Assembly: GCA_021527695.1 (NCBI GenBank)
Contig: JAKFAO010000001.1
Location: 2,108,001 to 2,172,000, forward strand
Direction of reading: 5' to 3'
Source of the DNA: Naematelia aurantialba
Taxonomy: Eukaryota > Basidiomycota > Tremellomycetes > Tremellales > Naemateliaceae
DNA length: 64,000 nucleotides
Shown here: positions 43,953 through 55,959 of the stretch, one piece after another
Position numbering within the stretch: the stretch's first letter is position 1
Layout: every line of letters starts with the position of its first letter
Program-made: the position numbers and the translations under genes
The notes under the pieces: model-generated
What the model saw: only the letters and a program-made list of their open reading frames with translations
What the model was told of the DNA's origin: nothing
Database searches by the model: none

Positions 43953-46685
43953 ATGGGCAAAAAGCCTGTGGCTCCTGGTGGGGACAATGGTCCTAATACC
44001 ATCTTCAAAGTAGGCCTCATGACGTTACACGTGAAGCACCTTGCTGATGTCCTTGACTCTAGGCGACGTACAGGTGAGCAAAGGCGCATTAGGGTCGCGA
44101 TGTGCCACACGATTGGAGCTGACTTTTGCGTCCTTCTCTCTGCCCGTCCTCAGTGGAGTGTAAGTGGCGCCATTACCTTGGCGGGTATGTCGCTGACAGA
44201 TTCCTTTCTCGTGCGCTCTTCGTACTTGCGTATTCCTCATTCTGCTGTCCCACCTGCAGACCCGTATACGAGATGATCTGCCGCAGCGTCGCGGTCATGC
44301 GACGACGGTCTGACGCGTACCTCAATGCCACTCAGATCCTCAAAGTCGCTGGTTTTGACAAACCCCAACGGACGCGGGTCCTTGAGCGCGAAGTGCAGAA
44401 AGGCGAGCACGAGAAAGTGCAGGGAGGGTATGGCAAATACCAAGGTTGGATGACTATTACTCCTCTTATGCTGGGTACTGACTCGGTAGGCACTTGGATT
44501 CCGATCGAACGTGGCCTTGCATTGGCCAAGCAGTACGGCGTGGAAGATCTGCTGAGACCGATCATCGATTATGTACCAACGGCTGTTTCGCCACCACCCG
44601 CGCCGAAGCATATCGTGGCACCGCCTACAAAGATCAAAAAGGACAAAGATGGAAAGCCGGTCAAAGACGGTCTCAGCACGCCTCTGAAGACAGGACCCAT
44701 GTCTGCAGCTGCTCTGCAAGCACAGGCGCAGTTTTCGGCGCAACGCTCGGCTGTAAAACAACAGTCTCGCGCGCTCGATTCTACCCCCGATCCCGATACT
44801 TCCCCGCGTTCTCCTGACGACTCGGCAGATGCGAGTGGCGAAATACATGACGAAGAGTCAAGTTCAGCCACCCCGAGCCCTGTTGCCAGCATGCTCGGGG
44901 ACGATTCACAGCAGATGGAGGTTGACGGCATGCTGGGAGAGATGGCTGGGCGGAAGCGAGGTGTCGAGGCAATGATGGAGGAGGATGTGACTCAGTACGA
45001 GCATTTGCGGCATGCTCGTGGTCAATCAGCAGTGCACACTCCAAGAGCATCACCACGTCCGCTTGGTATGGGGATGGACGCGGAGCAGCTGGGACCTGAA
45101 GCATATACTGACATCATTCTCAACTACTTCATATCCGAAACCGCACAGATCCCATCAATTCTCGTAAATCCTCCTGCCGACTACGAGCCCGACGCTCGGA
45201 TCGATGATGACGGTCACACGGCCCTGCATTGGGCATGTGCCATGGGCCGACTCCGTGTTGTCAAGCTCCTTCTCACCGCCGGCGCCTCGATTTTCACCTC
45301 GAACAATTCTGAGCAGACTCCCCTCATGCGCAGCGTCATGTTCGGCAACAACTATGACGTGCGCAAATTTCCGGAACTATATGAACTCCTCCACCGCTCG
45401 ACTCTCAACATCGACAGGCACAACCGAACAGTCTTCCATCATATCGCCAATCTCGCACTAACAAAAGGCAAAATCAGTGCCGCCTCGTACTACATGGACA
45501 CCATCTTATCTCGTCTGGCCGACTATCCGCAAGAATTGGCGGATGTGATCAATTTTCAGGATGAGGATGGCGAAACGGCACTCTCAATCTCCGCGAGGGC
45601 AAGGTCGAAACGACTCGTTACGGCGTTGCTCGACCACGGCGCTGATCCGAAAGTCAAGAATCGCGACTTTAAGTCTGCCGAGGACTATATTCTCGAAGAT
45701 GAGCGATTCAGATCATCACCTGTTGCAGGAGGGCGGGATCGACTGAGCACCTTGTTTGGCGACAAATACCAAATGCCTCAATTATATGCCTCGGAAGCCG
45801 CGCGGTTAGCGGGCGGATCGAGCCTGAACGATATCGCCTCGCATATGCAGGATCTCGCCAAGAGCTTTGACGCAGAGCTCCAGGGCAAGGAACGCGATAT
45901 CCTGCAGGCCAAGGCATTGCTGACCAAGATGCACACCGAGGTCACAGAGGCGAGCCGTACGATCGCAGTGCTGCAGGAACGGGCGGGACCTCTGGACGAG
46001 GCAAGACGGGAGTTTGAGGGTTTGCAGTCGAGCCTCCAGGCACGCGTGGGCGAGGTCTTGCGGTCGGGCTTTGAGGGATGGATGCAAGGTGAAGAAGGAC
46101 GGGAAGAGCGGTGGCAAAGCGGGCAGGACCCAGGAATGAACGGAGAGGATTACTCGGATCTGCGGGCGGTGACGGACTTGTCCAATGCCTCGACAGAAGA
46201 GTGGGAGCGGTTAAGGTGGGAACTGGACGAGAAGCGGCGGAATAGAGAGGCCCTGGTCGGGCGATATATCCGCGCGCAAGCAGAGGTGAGCGACTGTGGT
46301 GATTGGCAGTGGTATTTTGCTGATGACTTGTAAGGCGGGAACGGGCGAGAAGATTAGGCAGTACCGGAAACTCATTGTAGCCGCCAGTGGAGGATCAGTA
46401 GCGACCGACGAGCTGGACCAGGTCATAACGCAACTTCTGGAGGTGAGACCTGTCTTCTGGGGTTCAAGACAGTTTCATGGTTATTGCAGAGGCGGCAACT
46501 GACGATGTGGGTAGACATTAGAGAGCGAAACCAGCTCGGCGGGGTACGGTCTGGCGAATGGTACTAGTACTGGTACTGCACTTGGGAGAGGGGGTGTTGG
46601 TGCCAGCGGCAGTGCCGTGGGCGTGGGCTTGGGTGTACAGACACAACGACCTGGAGGCAATGTTCAGTGGATGGGCCAGTCATGA
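43953..46685 (+). CDS. MBP1: APSES-ankyrin transcription factor (Mbp1 type)
   Basis: DNA-binding subunit of an MBF-like complex that drives G1/S genes. Seven exons fit: 43953-44009, 44063-44073, 44154-44159, 44260-44444, 44490-46285, 46335-46442, 46515-46685, for 777 residues. Exons 2 (11 nt) and 3 (6 nt) are microexons; together they restore ATYSGVPVYEMICRSVAVMR, the start of the APSES (KilA-N) domain. YLNATQILKVAGFDKPQRT and GTWIPIERGLALA complete it. Intron 4 is 45 bp, open and in frame, so retention would insert 15 residues into the DNA-binding domain. Ankyrin repeats lie at about residues 325-515 (DGHTALHWACAMGRLRVVKL, DEDGETALSISARARSKRLV). A coiled coil follows, then KIRQYRKLIVAASGG and a Gly-rich tail. 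Swi6 lacks DNA-contact residues, so Mbp1 is preferred. Confidence 0.9.
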
Positions 46686-46748
46686 CAATTGTCGCTGGGA
46701 TGGAGATGAAGACTTGTACCGAGTATGTAGTCTTGCATGGCATTTGGC

Positions 46749-47158
46749 CTCTGTACTGGGAAACCCTTATTCCACCCCGGTAAAAGTCCTTCATCCACCC
46801 CACCGTTACGTAAGCAGCCGAACCATTACAAAGTCCGGCCAGGCTATTAGCAATCAGGTGGTCCGCATTAGGACTTTTTCCGCCTCTCCTGCTCTTAAAC
46901 TAATCTGAAATCTAATGGTCAAACCTCAAACCCAGCTGTCGTTACATCCCTCCTGTTCAAGCATGGCAGCGCATCCAGGATCACCATCCGTATCATCAGA
47001 AAGACCACATCCAGGTGCTTCTGATGGAGCTACATGCATGCATATAGCTGACCTGGTGAAGCAGGAATCTGCAGGTGAAGATTGCCTTCAACGGCCATTT
47101 TTGGCGGGGTGGATAAAGGACTTTTACCGGGGTGGAATAAGGGTTTCCCCTCTGTACT
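46749..47158. mobile_element. MITE with 44-bp inverted repeats and 9-bp target duplication
   Basis: A 392-bp element (46758-47149) has terminal inverted repeats starting GGGAAACCCTTATTCC; the two 44-bp arms (46758-46801 and 47106-47149) differ at one base. It is flanked by perfect direct copies of CTCTGTACT (46749-46757 and 47150-47158). A 9-bp target duplication fits Mutator-like (MULE) elements; an 8-bp (hAT) reading cannot be excluded. The interior has no transposase, so it is a non-autonomous MITE. It sits between the Mbp1-type and F-box genes, about 60 bp after the first stop. Confidence 0.9.
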
Positions 47159-47336
47159 CCGTGCTGCTGTAGAAAAGGTTACTTATTACGTAATCGCTCT
47201 TGAAGCACGGAGCTCCACTCGCCACTGACCGTTGAGAATGTCTGGACTGATACTTGCATTTTGTTCTTCTGCAGTTGTCAGATTGATAATGCTAGAGTAC
47301 TAGAAGAACCGGTGCCGTTGTTTGGGCTCGACGACG

Positions 47337-49434
47337 ATGAAGACGACGATGGGGGGCGAGAAGCCACCCCCGAGCGGCAACGACGATGTCGGCAATGCGG
47401 CGGAGAGGGGGGACATGAGGGAGAAGATGGATGGCCGGTCAGAACGGTCGTCGCCGGCGCTGTCGCTATCGCTATCGCACTTGGAGACGCTGCCGGATGA
47501 TATCCTGTTAAATATCTTCAATCGCCTGGAAGTTCCTGATTTGATGGCGCATGAGCCGCTGAGCCGGACCTTGCAGAGACGTGTGAGTGGTGAAGCACGG
47601 CCTTGAACTCCACCCCCTTGACTTTGAGCTTTGAGCTTTGACCTCTGACCTCGGACCTGTGGCTGCAAGCTTGTGACCTTTGGCGTCTGCTTGTGGCTTC
47701 AACCTTGGAATCTTTGGCGTCTGGCCTGCGGCTGCAAGCTTGTGACCCTGGCGTCTGAACTAAACCTGTGGCTGCAGCTTACATTACTGCCAGGTGCACG
47801 ACTTGGGCATCCCCTCGTATCTCCGCCGTAACCCATACTACCACGTCACACTCTCGCCCGCGGCATCGACGTGGCCGCCGCACCAGCTTCTCCGATACCA
47901 GCACACCGTCGAGCGGTCGCTGCGGAATCGGCGATACCAAGCCCTCCAAGTTGGACCGACGTGGCCGCAGGCGGTGATTCCGTGTCTGTCTGTGTCGCCC
48001 GAGCGGGTGGTATACGGTGTCGGTGGGAAACTGATCGTGCATCCCCTGCAAGCTCCTCCGGATCCATATACCAGTGGACATGCGTTCGACGGCTCTGCAA
48101 GCTCAAGAGACAACGGGTACGACGGTTTTGTCAAGTCGAGTGGGGATCGGCCATGTGGTGGTCGGTCTCGGTATGCCGGCAAATCAGTCTGCCGGGGCGA
48201 GGAATACACGATAGCCAAACCCCGAACGGGGAGCAGAGCGGATATCGTGGGTCTAGCAGAGGTGGGCAACGGCGAGCTCGCCGTCGCGCAGTTTGACGGC
48301 ACGCTGCAGCGATTCAACGGCAGCATGCGCTCGGTCGCTCATTATCCCCACCCGCAAGGATCGAATGTACATACCTTTTCCGCGAGCGCATCGCGCAATC
48401 TGATGATGACCACCACGTCGACTGGTATGGTTTCGGTCTTTCACACGCGATCTCCCTGGCTACCACCAGACACATTCGACATGGGCTGCCCGCGAGCGTG
48501 GTCGAGCTGCATCCCAGACTCGTATTCGACTGACGCGGCGCTGGTCGGTGTCAGCGGGTCTATCAACGTCCATCCACTTGTGCCTTCCGGGCCCCTGCAC
48601 ACGCCGTCACGAGCACTCGTCGGGCCGGAATTGCCTAGAAAATCAAGTCCGTACGACATTGTTCCTGCTCCGCCGGATTCTGCGCAGTCGCCATCGGTGC
48701 TCCTTTCAGCATGGTACGACTCCCATCTGCGCCTGCACGACTTGCGCCTCCCGTCACCGTCGCCCGTGGTGGCCTTGTCTGATCCGTGGACGTGGGCCGA
48801 CGGGAGCGCAATGTACAGCGCGGCCTTTGTGGCCTCGCACCACGTTGCCGGCGGGGGGGCGCGGCACGGCGTTGTCGCGCTCTTCGACGTGCGGCAGCCG
48901 AGTGGGGGATGGTCCGTCTTCTCGCCCGGGGGCAAGGGGTCGCCAGTGTACCAGCTCGCAGGAGAGGGCGGGCGCGTGTGGGGCGTGACCGAGGCCCGGG
49001 GGTTCTTACTCGCCTTGGATGGGAGTGGAGATCGCCGGGAGGGCATGGTGCGTGACGACGCGAGAGCCGAGGCACCAGCACTAGCACCAGCATCAGCACT
49101 GGGGGGAGTGGAACACGGACAAGGGCAAGGGCAGGGACATGGACATGGACACGGACATGGACACGGACACGGCTACGGACACGGCTACGGACACGGCTAC
49201 GGGTACGGACAGGTACAGGGAGGGCGAGGAGGGCACGCACATAATAAGAGAGCGAGGGAGCGGGTGAGCGGGTGGAAAGGACGTGGTGGCAAGTGGGGCT
49301 GGACGGTGCGGTACGGAGAGGACGAAAGCGAGGGCGTGGTGGGGTACGAGCATGGGCGGAGGTTTGAGAGTCTGGCGGGAGGCGTGATGGGCTCCGGCGC
49401 GGTGCAGCTGTTGGAGTCGGTCAGGGTGGTTTGA
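47337..49434 (+). CDS. F-box protein with a possible beta-propeller
   Basis: Probable substrate receptor of an SCF ubiquitin ligase. Two exons fit: 47337-47582 and 47794-49434, for 628 residues. The F-box is near residue 55: LSHLETLPDDILLNIFNRL. Exon 2 starts VHDLGIPSYLRRNPYYH. Later parts resemble degenerate WD repeats, for example VVYGVGGKLIVHPL, ELAVAQFDGTLQRF, VLLSAWYDSHLRLHDLRLPS and HGVVALFDVRQPSG. The C-terminus has an HG/YG tract encoded at about 49125-49215. The 211-bp intron is full of ggctgcaagcttgtgacc-type repeats. The start is uncertain: Met at 47337 or 47349, and an upstream exon is possible. Confidence 0.75.
47603..47785 (+). repeat. Degenerate intronic repeats in the F-box gene
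   Basis: The only intron of the F-box gene holds several degenerate copies of a unit with ctgcaagcttgtgacc and ttggcgtctg, plus ctttgagctttgacc units. It is another intron with internal tandem repeats. Confidence 0.65.
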
Positions 49435-49758
49435 GCCTGTACATCTGCGTCTACTGCATCTGCGTCTACTGCATCGGCATCCCCTGCATCGGGTGTATCT
49501 ACATCTGCGGATTCTGTATCTTCTGTATCTACATCTCCAACACACTACTGCATCTGCATCCCCAAACATTGCATGTGATTCGATGCATATTGTAGTGCGG
49601 CAATGATTTACGTCCTTGCGTCCGAGGTCCCGCTCCATGAACAAATGTAAGTCTTTCAACGACATGCCCCCAAGGACATGTTCATAAACTCAAGAGGGCC
49701 GCGACTCAAGACTTCAAGATCGTGCTCATCTCAAGAATGACATGACATACAATCACTA
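49435..49758. other. Convergent intergenic region
   Basis: The 3' flanks of the F-box and POLD2 genes. It contains ctgcatctgcgtcta and catcggcatcccctg units (49440-49560), degenerate and about 18 bp long. No gene was recognised. Confidence 0.5.
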
Positions 49759-51914
49759 TCACAGCTGCTCCATCTTGACATCCACGCCCAGCTCCCCTTT
49801 CACGCCGTTGCCGTCCCCGTTGCCATTCACATTCCCATTCCCATTTGCAGCCCCCTCCCCCTCCCACGACGGGACCTCGAACCCGACTATCTTAGTTTCC
49901 AGCGTCTCAAGACACAAGAGACACATTTGGCCTGTCGTAGCGAACGACGGGAGGAGGATGATTCGCGTTGGCGAGTCGGGGTCTGACCGAAATACTCAGC
50001 ACGGCGCATCACTTCGTGACAATAGTTCCCAAATGCGGGAATGCAGAGACGGCACATTGGAGTGAGAGTCGGGAGGTGGAGCCAAACGGAGACTTACCGC
50101 CAACGAGAGCCGTCTCGAATTCTGGCTGATTACCAAGCACGAACACGTCAGGCCGATGCCGAATGATGAATGGATCTGCATCTGGGAAAGGGTAGATCCC
50201 TACATGTCGACTCTATTAGCCTCGACCGAAATGACAAAGAAAGAGAGCACACGGCCCACTCCACTTACATAGAGTATCTGGGGCGGTGGGTGCGATGTGC
50301 CGCCACTCAAGCATCCGCCGGGCCATGCCGAGCCGCGCACTAGAGGGCAGGTACTTGAAGATATCGTCCAGAGACTGACCACCTGTCCCCAGGAAGCTTT
50401 GCCCAGTCAGTACCCATCCTCAAGTCACAGCTTGCCATGCAGCCGCGGGGCTACACGATACGCACGTTCTTCCCCCAACCTCCATCCATGCAGGATTCGT
50501 AAGACTCTCCAACCCTTCGACCTTTCTGCCCCCAAACATCACTTTCGGTAAAGGTTGTTGCGGCAGGGTGGCACCTGCGGGGTCTGACGGGCCCGGAATA
50601 AGGCTGATGGGCAACGACGATGCGAGGAGATCGTTGAAGAGCACCGTGAGGGATTTCGTGGGGTGGGAAGGATAAAGCTCCTTGGCGGTCGTGTTGAACC
50701 GTTTCTGCAATGGCATCAGCGCAGACTTGGCGCTTGACACGCCGGCGTACGGGCTGTTTGTCGTCTTCACCGCGTATTGGCGTAGTCAAAGAATTCCCGG
50801 CCAAGATCAGACGAGTGACCCGAGAACTATCCTGCTGATCCTAAGAAATGATCAGGTCATGTACTCGATCAGGGCTGTCTAACGATGGCTCACTGAAATC
50901 CCACCGCTCTCTCCTGTCAGCCACTCGACGAGTAATTGCGCTTTCAGATCTGCCGGCGCTTCTTGAGCCCCTACTGACAGCCCAGATGCAAGCGCCACCC
51001 AGGTATGCTCTGACGATCCATTTGCTGTGGCCTCTGCTGTTGTGAAGCGATTAGCGTCTGAGACAGACACAGGGAGAGAATCTATGCAGTACGATAGAAT
51101 CGCCTGGCGTAACTCACCTTCCTCGGATTCCCCATTCATCGCCTTTCCTTTTCCTTTCCCGTTGACACCGTTCGAAGGTCCAGCTTCAGATTGATACCGG
51201 TCTGGCAGACCAGCGAAACACAAATCTATCACCTCAAAGTCGCCAGACGTGGTCTCCATCCCCAAGGCAGCCATGATCACACCTAAAGCACCAGTTAGCC
51301 AGGAAACGTGGGCCATATACAGTAGACTCACCAGTCACCAGACCACCTCCTTCCCTGTCTCTCTCTCGCCGCATTATGTCGCCTACGAGCCGTACGCGAC
51401 CCGACTCGTCCTCCAAGTGTACAGCATCCTGAGCCGAGTAAAACTTGGCCCGAGGCGCTGGAGGAGCTATCCAGTGCTATCTAGCGTGAGTACCAACGCG
51501 CTCACACACGGCAGGCAGCTCACGTCTCGAGCCATATCCTCCAGCACATTCGGCTTGAGCGGCATGTCCATGTAAACCGTCCCGACGATGTAGCATAATT
51601 GCGACCGCTGAAGATTCAAAATTCGAGGCAGAAGTGGTGGTTTCCCTACAAAGTCGGAAGTCGGTCAGGCGGGGAACACAGCAGGCCCAGTCCCAAGGCT
51701 CACCTCGAACAGCCGACCATCTCTCCTTTGCCTGCTCCTCGACGATCGGCCGGAGCTCAACGAGGCGGACAAAGTATATGTTCGAGTACTGGTGCTTGTA
51801 AGACCGTTGAGCCGAGTCGATGAGGAACGGCTTGGACAGCTCAGGAAGCGAAGAGTAGGTCGTCGTGGGCCGAACCAGCGGTGCTGACGATGTGTCAGGC
51901 AGTATATCAGCCAT
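49759..51914 (-). CDS. POL31: DNA polymerase delta subunit 2
   Basis: Essential B-subunit of DNA polymerase delta, with an inactive calcineurin-like phosphoesterase fold after an OB fold. Ten exons fit: 51704-51914, 51524-51645, 51332-51476, 51118-51282, 50894-51036, 50751-50840, 50466-50704, 50269-50396, 50098-50199, 49759-49982, for 522 residues. Diagnostic parts: YKHQYSNIYFVRL at the N-terminus, SQLCYIVGTVYMDMPLKPNV, MRRERDREGGGLVTGGVIMA, SRVTRLILAGNSL, SLIPGPSDPAGATLPQQPLP, RTFLGTGGQSLDDIFKYL, HIAPTAPDTLWIYPF and FVLGNQPEFETAL. The acceptor of exon 6 could also be 50834 or 50831, all in frame. The last 60 residues are Gly/Asn-rich (GNGNVNGNGDGNG). It is divergent from RAD52. Confidence 0.93.
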
Positions 51915-52276
51915 GCTGCGTGTGTGCAGGTCCAGAGCTGCGTGCTCAAAGCTGCCCGCTGTTACAAGGAGAACAGTTGGCGAAAGATATCCATCGACGC
52001 TCATTCGCGCGCGTCCAAGGCGTTTGATTACGTAATCATTGTTTTGGCCGCGCCTGCTTTCTGTGCTGAGCTCAACTCTTCTCTTTCTTCTTCCCGTCTT
52101 GTTCGGTTTCTTTGTTTGGTGACTTCTGGCGAGACGACAGGCTGGGCCACAGGTCAAGGAGGAGAACCGGGCACCGCCAAGAGCGTTCTCCTGGAAATCC
52201 CCTCCTGCGATCTGCAGCCAAGTGCTCGATTCATTGGGGTCAATCAATCGCAACAACCGCTGCCATCGCAATCAAG
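51915..52276. promoter_or_regulatory. Shared divergent promoter of POLD2 and RAD52
   Basis: 362 bp separate the two start codons. It contains a 12-bp perfect palindrome GATTACGTAATC (52026-52037), a typical bZIP-type core (TTACGTAA), and a CG-rich tcgcgcgcgtcc (52005-52016) that resembles but does not match the MCB core ACGCGT. A pyrimidine-rich tract follows at 52075-52115. Regulation by either site is inference. Confidence 0.5.
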
Positions 52277-54239
52277 ATGGCTTCCCTCTCCGCTCACCTC
52301 CTCGACTCCCATCGGCAAGATTCAACTTCCGATATTAAGCCACACTTCCACTCCCGGGAAACTACCTACGGTGGGCCCGTCCGACGGCCTCCCTTCCTAT
52401 CGACGCAGAATATACAGCGTACACACGACGCAGATGCGTCCTGGATGAGTGGGCATGGGAGCACGAGCGTGACGCATGGGCCACCGCGGTTCACGCAGTG
52501 GTCAGAAGAGCGAATTGCTACCCTCCAGAGCAGGCTACAGAAGAAACTCGGGCCCGAATACGTTACACAGCGGACTGGACCGTCAGGAGGAGGGAAGTTG
52601 AGGTGAGATTTTCGGTACGGTTAGATTCAGCTAACGTTCCAGCTACATCGAAGGATGGAAGGGTGAGCGCATCGGACATCACTACTTTGACATATGCTAA
52701 ATATTATAGTGATCAACTTAGCTAACGAGGTCTTTGGCTTCAACGGGTGGTCCTCCTCTATCGTTCAACTTACTACAGATTTCGTGAGTACGGATATAGT
52801 GACCCGGCTGATCAGAACAGATCGACGTCAACAAAGAAGGGAAGGTGTCGGTCAACGTCACGGCGATTGTGCGCATCACTCTGCAGGATGGGTGCCATCA
52901 CGAAGATGTTGGATGTGGTCAGGCAGAAAATCAACCTAAAAAAGGCACTGCTCTCGACAAGGTGATAGACCATTTCTGTCGCTCAGACGCATGGCTGAGA
53001 AGTTTCAGGCAAAGAAGGAAGCTGTCACAGATGCCACAAAGCGAGTCCTCAGATCGTTTGGCAATGTTCTTGGTAACTGTTTATATGACAAGGACTATAC
53101 CAAGGAGGTTGCGAAAATGCGTGTACCTCCAGTGAGAGACGATATCCACTTGCCTAGCGCCTACTAACGACCGTAAAGGCAAAGCTCAATCCGGACGACC
53201 TAGAGAGGCGTCCAGAGTTCAGAGAGGCGCGGCCAGGACCGTCCGTACAGCCAGCACCACCCGCGGCCGCCACAGACATGGTCGTTGCCCCCCACCCCCT
53301 CGCGGGTGCTGGTCGAGATGTCAGGCAAGGAACGCCGTTGCGATCGGTGCAAGAGCTAGAGCTCGAAGACGATTTCTATGTGGACGAACACTTTGATGCC
53401 GAATTCGCTGGACTCGATATGGACACAAGTATGGACGACGTTGGCACAGAAGCGCCTCAGAGGTCTGTTGATTTGCCTGTTCATGAATCAGCCTGACGGT
53501 TTTAGGTTGGGAGGGATGGGCGGCAATGGATCCTCTTGGCCGCCCCAACCTGGGAAGCTTAATCAAAACGGATATCAACATCGCGAACGCCCGGATGCCG
53601 TGCCCAATGCATCCACAAGCAAGGCAACGCCTCCGGTCGGACGACCTCAGTTCTCGGCTCCTGGCCCCGCCTTTCATACGCCGCCGAACGGAGCTGTCAG
53701 TCGTGTCACTGCCAGCTCCGGCAACAGCAACGACACACTCATGGACCGAGAAGCAGCCGCAAAGGTGAGCGCTGTTCCCACGAAGAGTGACGCCGAATGG
53801 AGAGCTATGCTGATAAAGCCTCAGCGTCAGATGGGCGCCCCTGGGATCGCCGGGCAGTCGGCACGTGCTGCCGCAATCAGAGCAGCTCAACATGCAGTAC
53901 CTACAAGAGTCGAGTCACCCCGCATACCGGCGGGCGGAATCGACACTGTCGCGGCGAGAGCAGTGGCGCATTACAAAGAAGCGGCGATAAAACTGGAACT
54001 GCACGAGAACGCTGAACCGGTGTCGTTCACTGGTTTCGCGAGTGCGAGGGCTATCAAGCGTGGAGTGGCTGAAGCCGACAAGTAAGCATCCGCAAGGCCG
54101 ACTGCTGATGACCAGTGACGTGTCCCCAACCAAGCCATCAGAAGCTCAGGGTCGGCCAGCAGGATTCTTGCGGCGAGCTTTGGGCGAGATTACTGATTTC
54201 GATGATCAGACGGATTGGAAGCGGGCTCGTGTAGACTAG
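52277..54239 (+). CDS. RAD52: DNA repair protein Rad52
   Basis: Mediator of homologous recombination: loads Rad51 and anneals RPA-coated single strands. Eight exons fit: 52277-52602, 52643-52662, 52710-52783, 52821-52961, 53009-53131, 53179-53462, 53506-54081, 54116-54239, for 555 residues. The conserved annealing core is clear: [98 protein letters not shown] and NCLYDKDYTKEVAKM. The C-terminal half is variable, with acidic patches and a basic end. Exon 2 is only 20 nt. All joins keep the core motifs intact. Confidence 0.95.
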
Positions 54240-54370
54240 ATTCCTGGATGGTGTTGTATTTAGCAGTAGATCGTACGACACCTGTACGAAGCGACTAGTC
54301 ATGTATCCCAGCACGACGTGGTTTTAATGCTGCATCCCAAACTACTGTACATGTACTCGGTCACAGCTGC

Positions 54371-55582
54371 CTATGCGGTCCACAGTCGCTTGGTGAGCTC
54401 GGTCAGGCCTGGTTAAGATTAGCGATTGAAGCACGGAAAACAGAGAGCACGGAAGACAGAGAGGGTAGAAAGACAGATGAATGGAGACACGGGAGGAGAC
54501 ATGAAGACCAGGAGGAGACACGGAGTCAGGAGAGGATACAAGGATACAGGGGAGACATGAAAGACAGGCGAGGAGACAAGACGACACAGGGCAGGGGGTA
54601 CCGGAGATGGCGACGCGCGACTGACCGATATCGTTCGTGTTGAATTCGTACACACCCCACACGGCAAGACCAGTAGCAGCCCTCAACGCCCACTTGACGA
54701 TCGGTCCGAGGACATGGAACTTGCGCTCGTGGAGGTAGTCTTCGAAAATTGAGTCGAAGCCGATATGAGAGTGGATGATGAGGGAGACGCCGAGGATGCC
54801 GTCGAGGACCGGCTGGTTGGCGTCAGCGACGCCGGAGGCTGTGACGAGGATGACGGGATGACGGGATGACGGGCAAATGCATAGAGAAAGGAGAGGGAGG
54901 AGGGAGATGGGAGATGGGAGGTGCCTGATCGTTGATGCGGCCACTCACATAGGCCGAACCAGTCGACACGGCTGCGCCACCCATGATAGGAATCAACGCT
55001 GCCGAGAGCGCTCGCTCAAATGCCCAATGATACGATCCGTGCGACTTTGACGGCGGTGGAAAGTCGGTAGCATCGTTGACTGTGCCCTTGAGAACGGCTA
55101 TTCAAGTCACGGTCAGTGGGTCAACCACAACGGGGGTGTCCGCTAGGCCTGAATATCACGACCACGGCCGCAATGACGGTGGGTAACGATACGACAACCG
55201 CACGACCACGTACGGCCACTGAGAGAAAGAGGTAGGATGGGTAGAGGAAGCACTCACGTCCTCCGGGCACATACTTGAACCCTCCCGTCTCGTCAGCGGC
55301 AACAGCAGCGTTTCTGACCCGACTCGAAGCGTGCACAGCAGCCACTCGAGCTACACCAAGTCATACGTCAGCACTGTCCTATCCTACCTCATTCATCCAT
55401 CCTCCCGCAACTGCCGCAACGGCTTGGTCCAGTACCCTCAGCTACGGTTGGAGGGCCGCATCCCGCGGCACATCCGCATTCATCCGCACACGACCACTTC
55501 GCCGCCAAAACGTACCAGTTTGAAACTGCCGGAACCCAAGTGCTGGACGGAGGAGCGACGAGGACGGGCGCGCCAGCGACAT
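54371..55582 (-). CDS. SDH4: Succinate dehydrogenase membrane anchor subunit (cyt b small)
   Basis: Inner-membrane anchor of complex II, passing electrons from succinate to ubiquinone. Five exons fit: 55516-55582, 55258-55350, 54949-55097, 54626-54812, 54371-54408, for 177 residues. The start MSLARPSSSLLRPALGF looks like a mitochondrial presequence. GSYHWAFERALSAALIPIMG is the family signature, followed by GVSLIIHSHIGFDSIFEDYL with the likely heme-ligand His and the quinone-site Asp-Tyr. LRAATGLAVWGVYEFNTNDI is the last helix, and the end is GLTELTKRLWTA. The intron after exon 4 carries repeats (gagacacggaggagac-like, 54430-54600). Confidence 0.93.
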
Positions 55583-55959
55583 GCTGCGTAGCTTGCGAGG
55601 TGTGCAAAGTTGAAAGAAACAGAGATGAGCCAGTAGTCCCGGGAGATCGCGGACCCAGGGGGATGAGGAATGCTTCCGCGGCGTGGCAGGTTACGGAATT
55701 CGCGAGCTGTGATTGGTTTTCGAGAATGGCGGGGGGTGCGAGGCTTCGCAATGCTCTGCTGAATCACGGCAATCAGCCGAGTTAGGTCCATGCATGCAGT
55801 CTCTGAAGAAGGCTTCGCGGGAGCGCAAGCCCCCTATAAGTCATGCAGTGTCAAACCGCTACAAGACCCCAACAGAATTCCCAGTTTCAGGCGTCAAGAG
55901 TTTTGACGGGGATGCCGTATATCAACCAAACCGACACCATGCAATTGTAAATCCGTTAG
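55583..55959. other. Region between SDH4 and the tRNA pair
   Basis: The promoter of SDH4 (transcribed leftwards) and the flank of the first tRNA gene. Short frames on both strands have no motif. No other feature was seen. Confidence 0.5.

Noticed and set aside
54430..54600. Repeats near the SDH4 last intron as a separate element
   Set aside because: They are degenerate gagacacggaggag units within one intron and have no ends or duplications of a mobile element.
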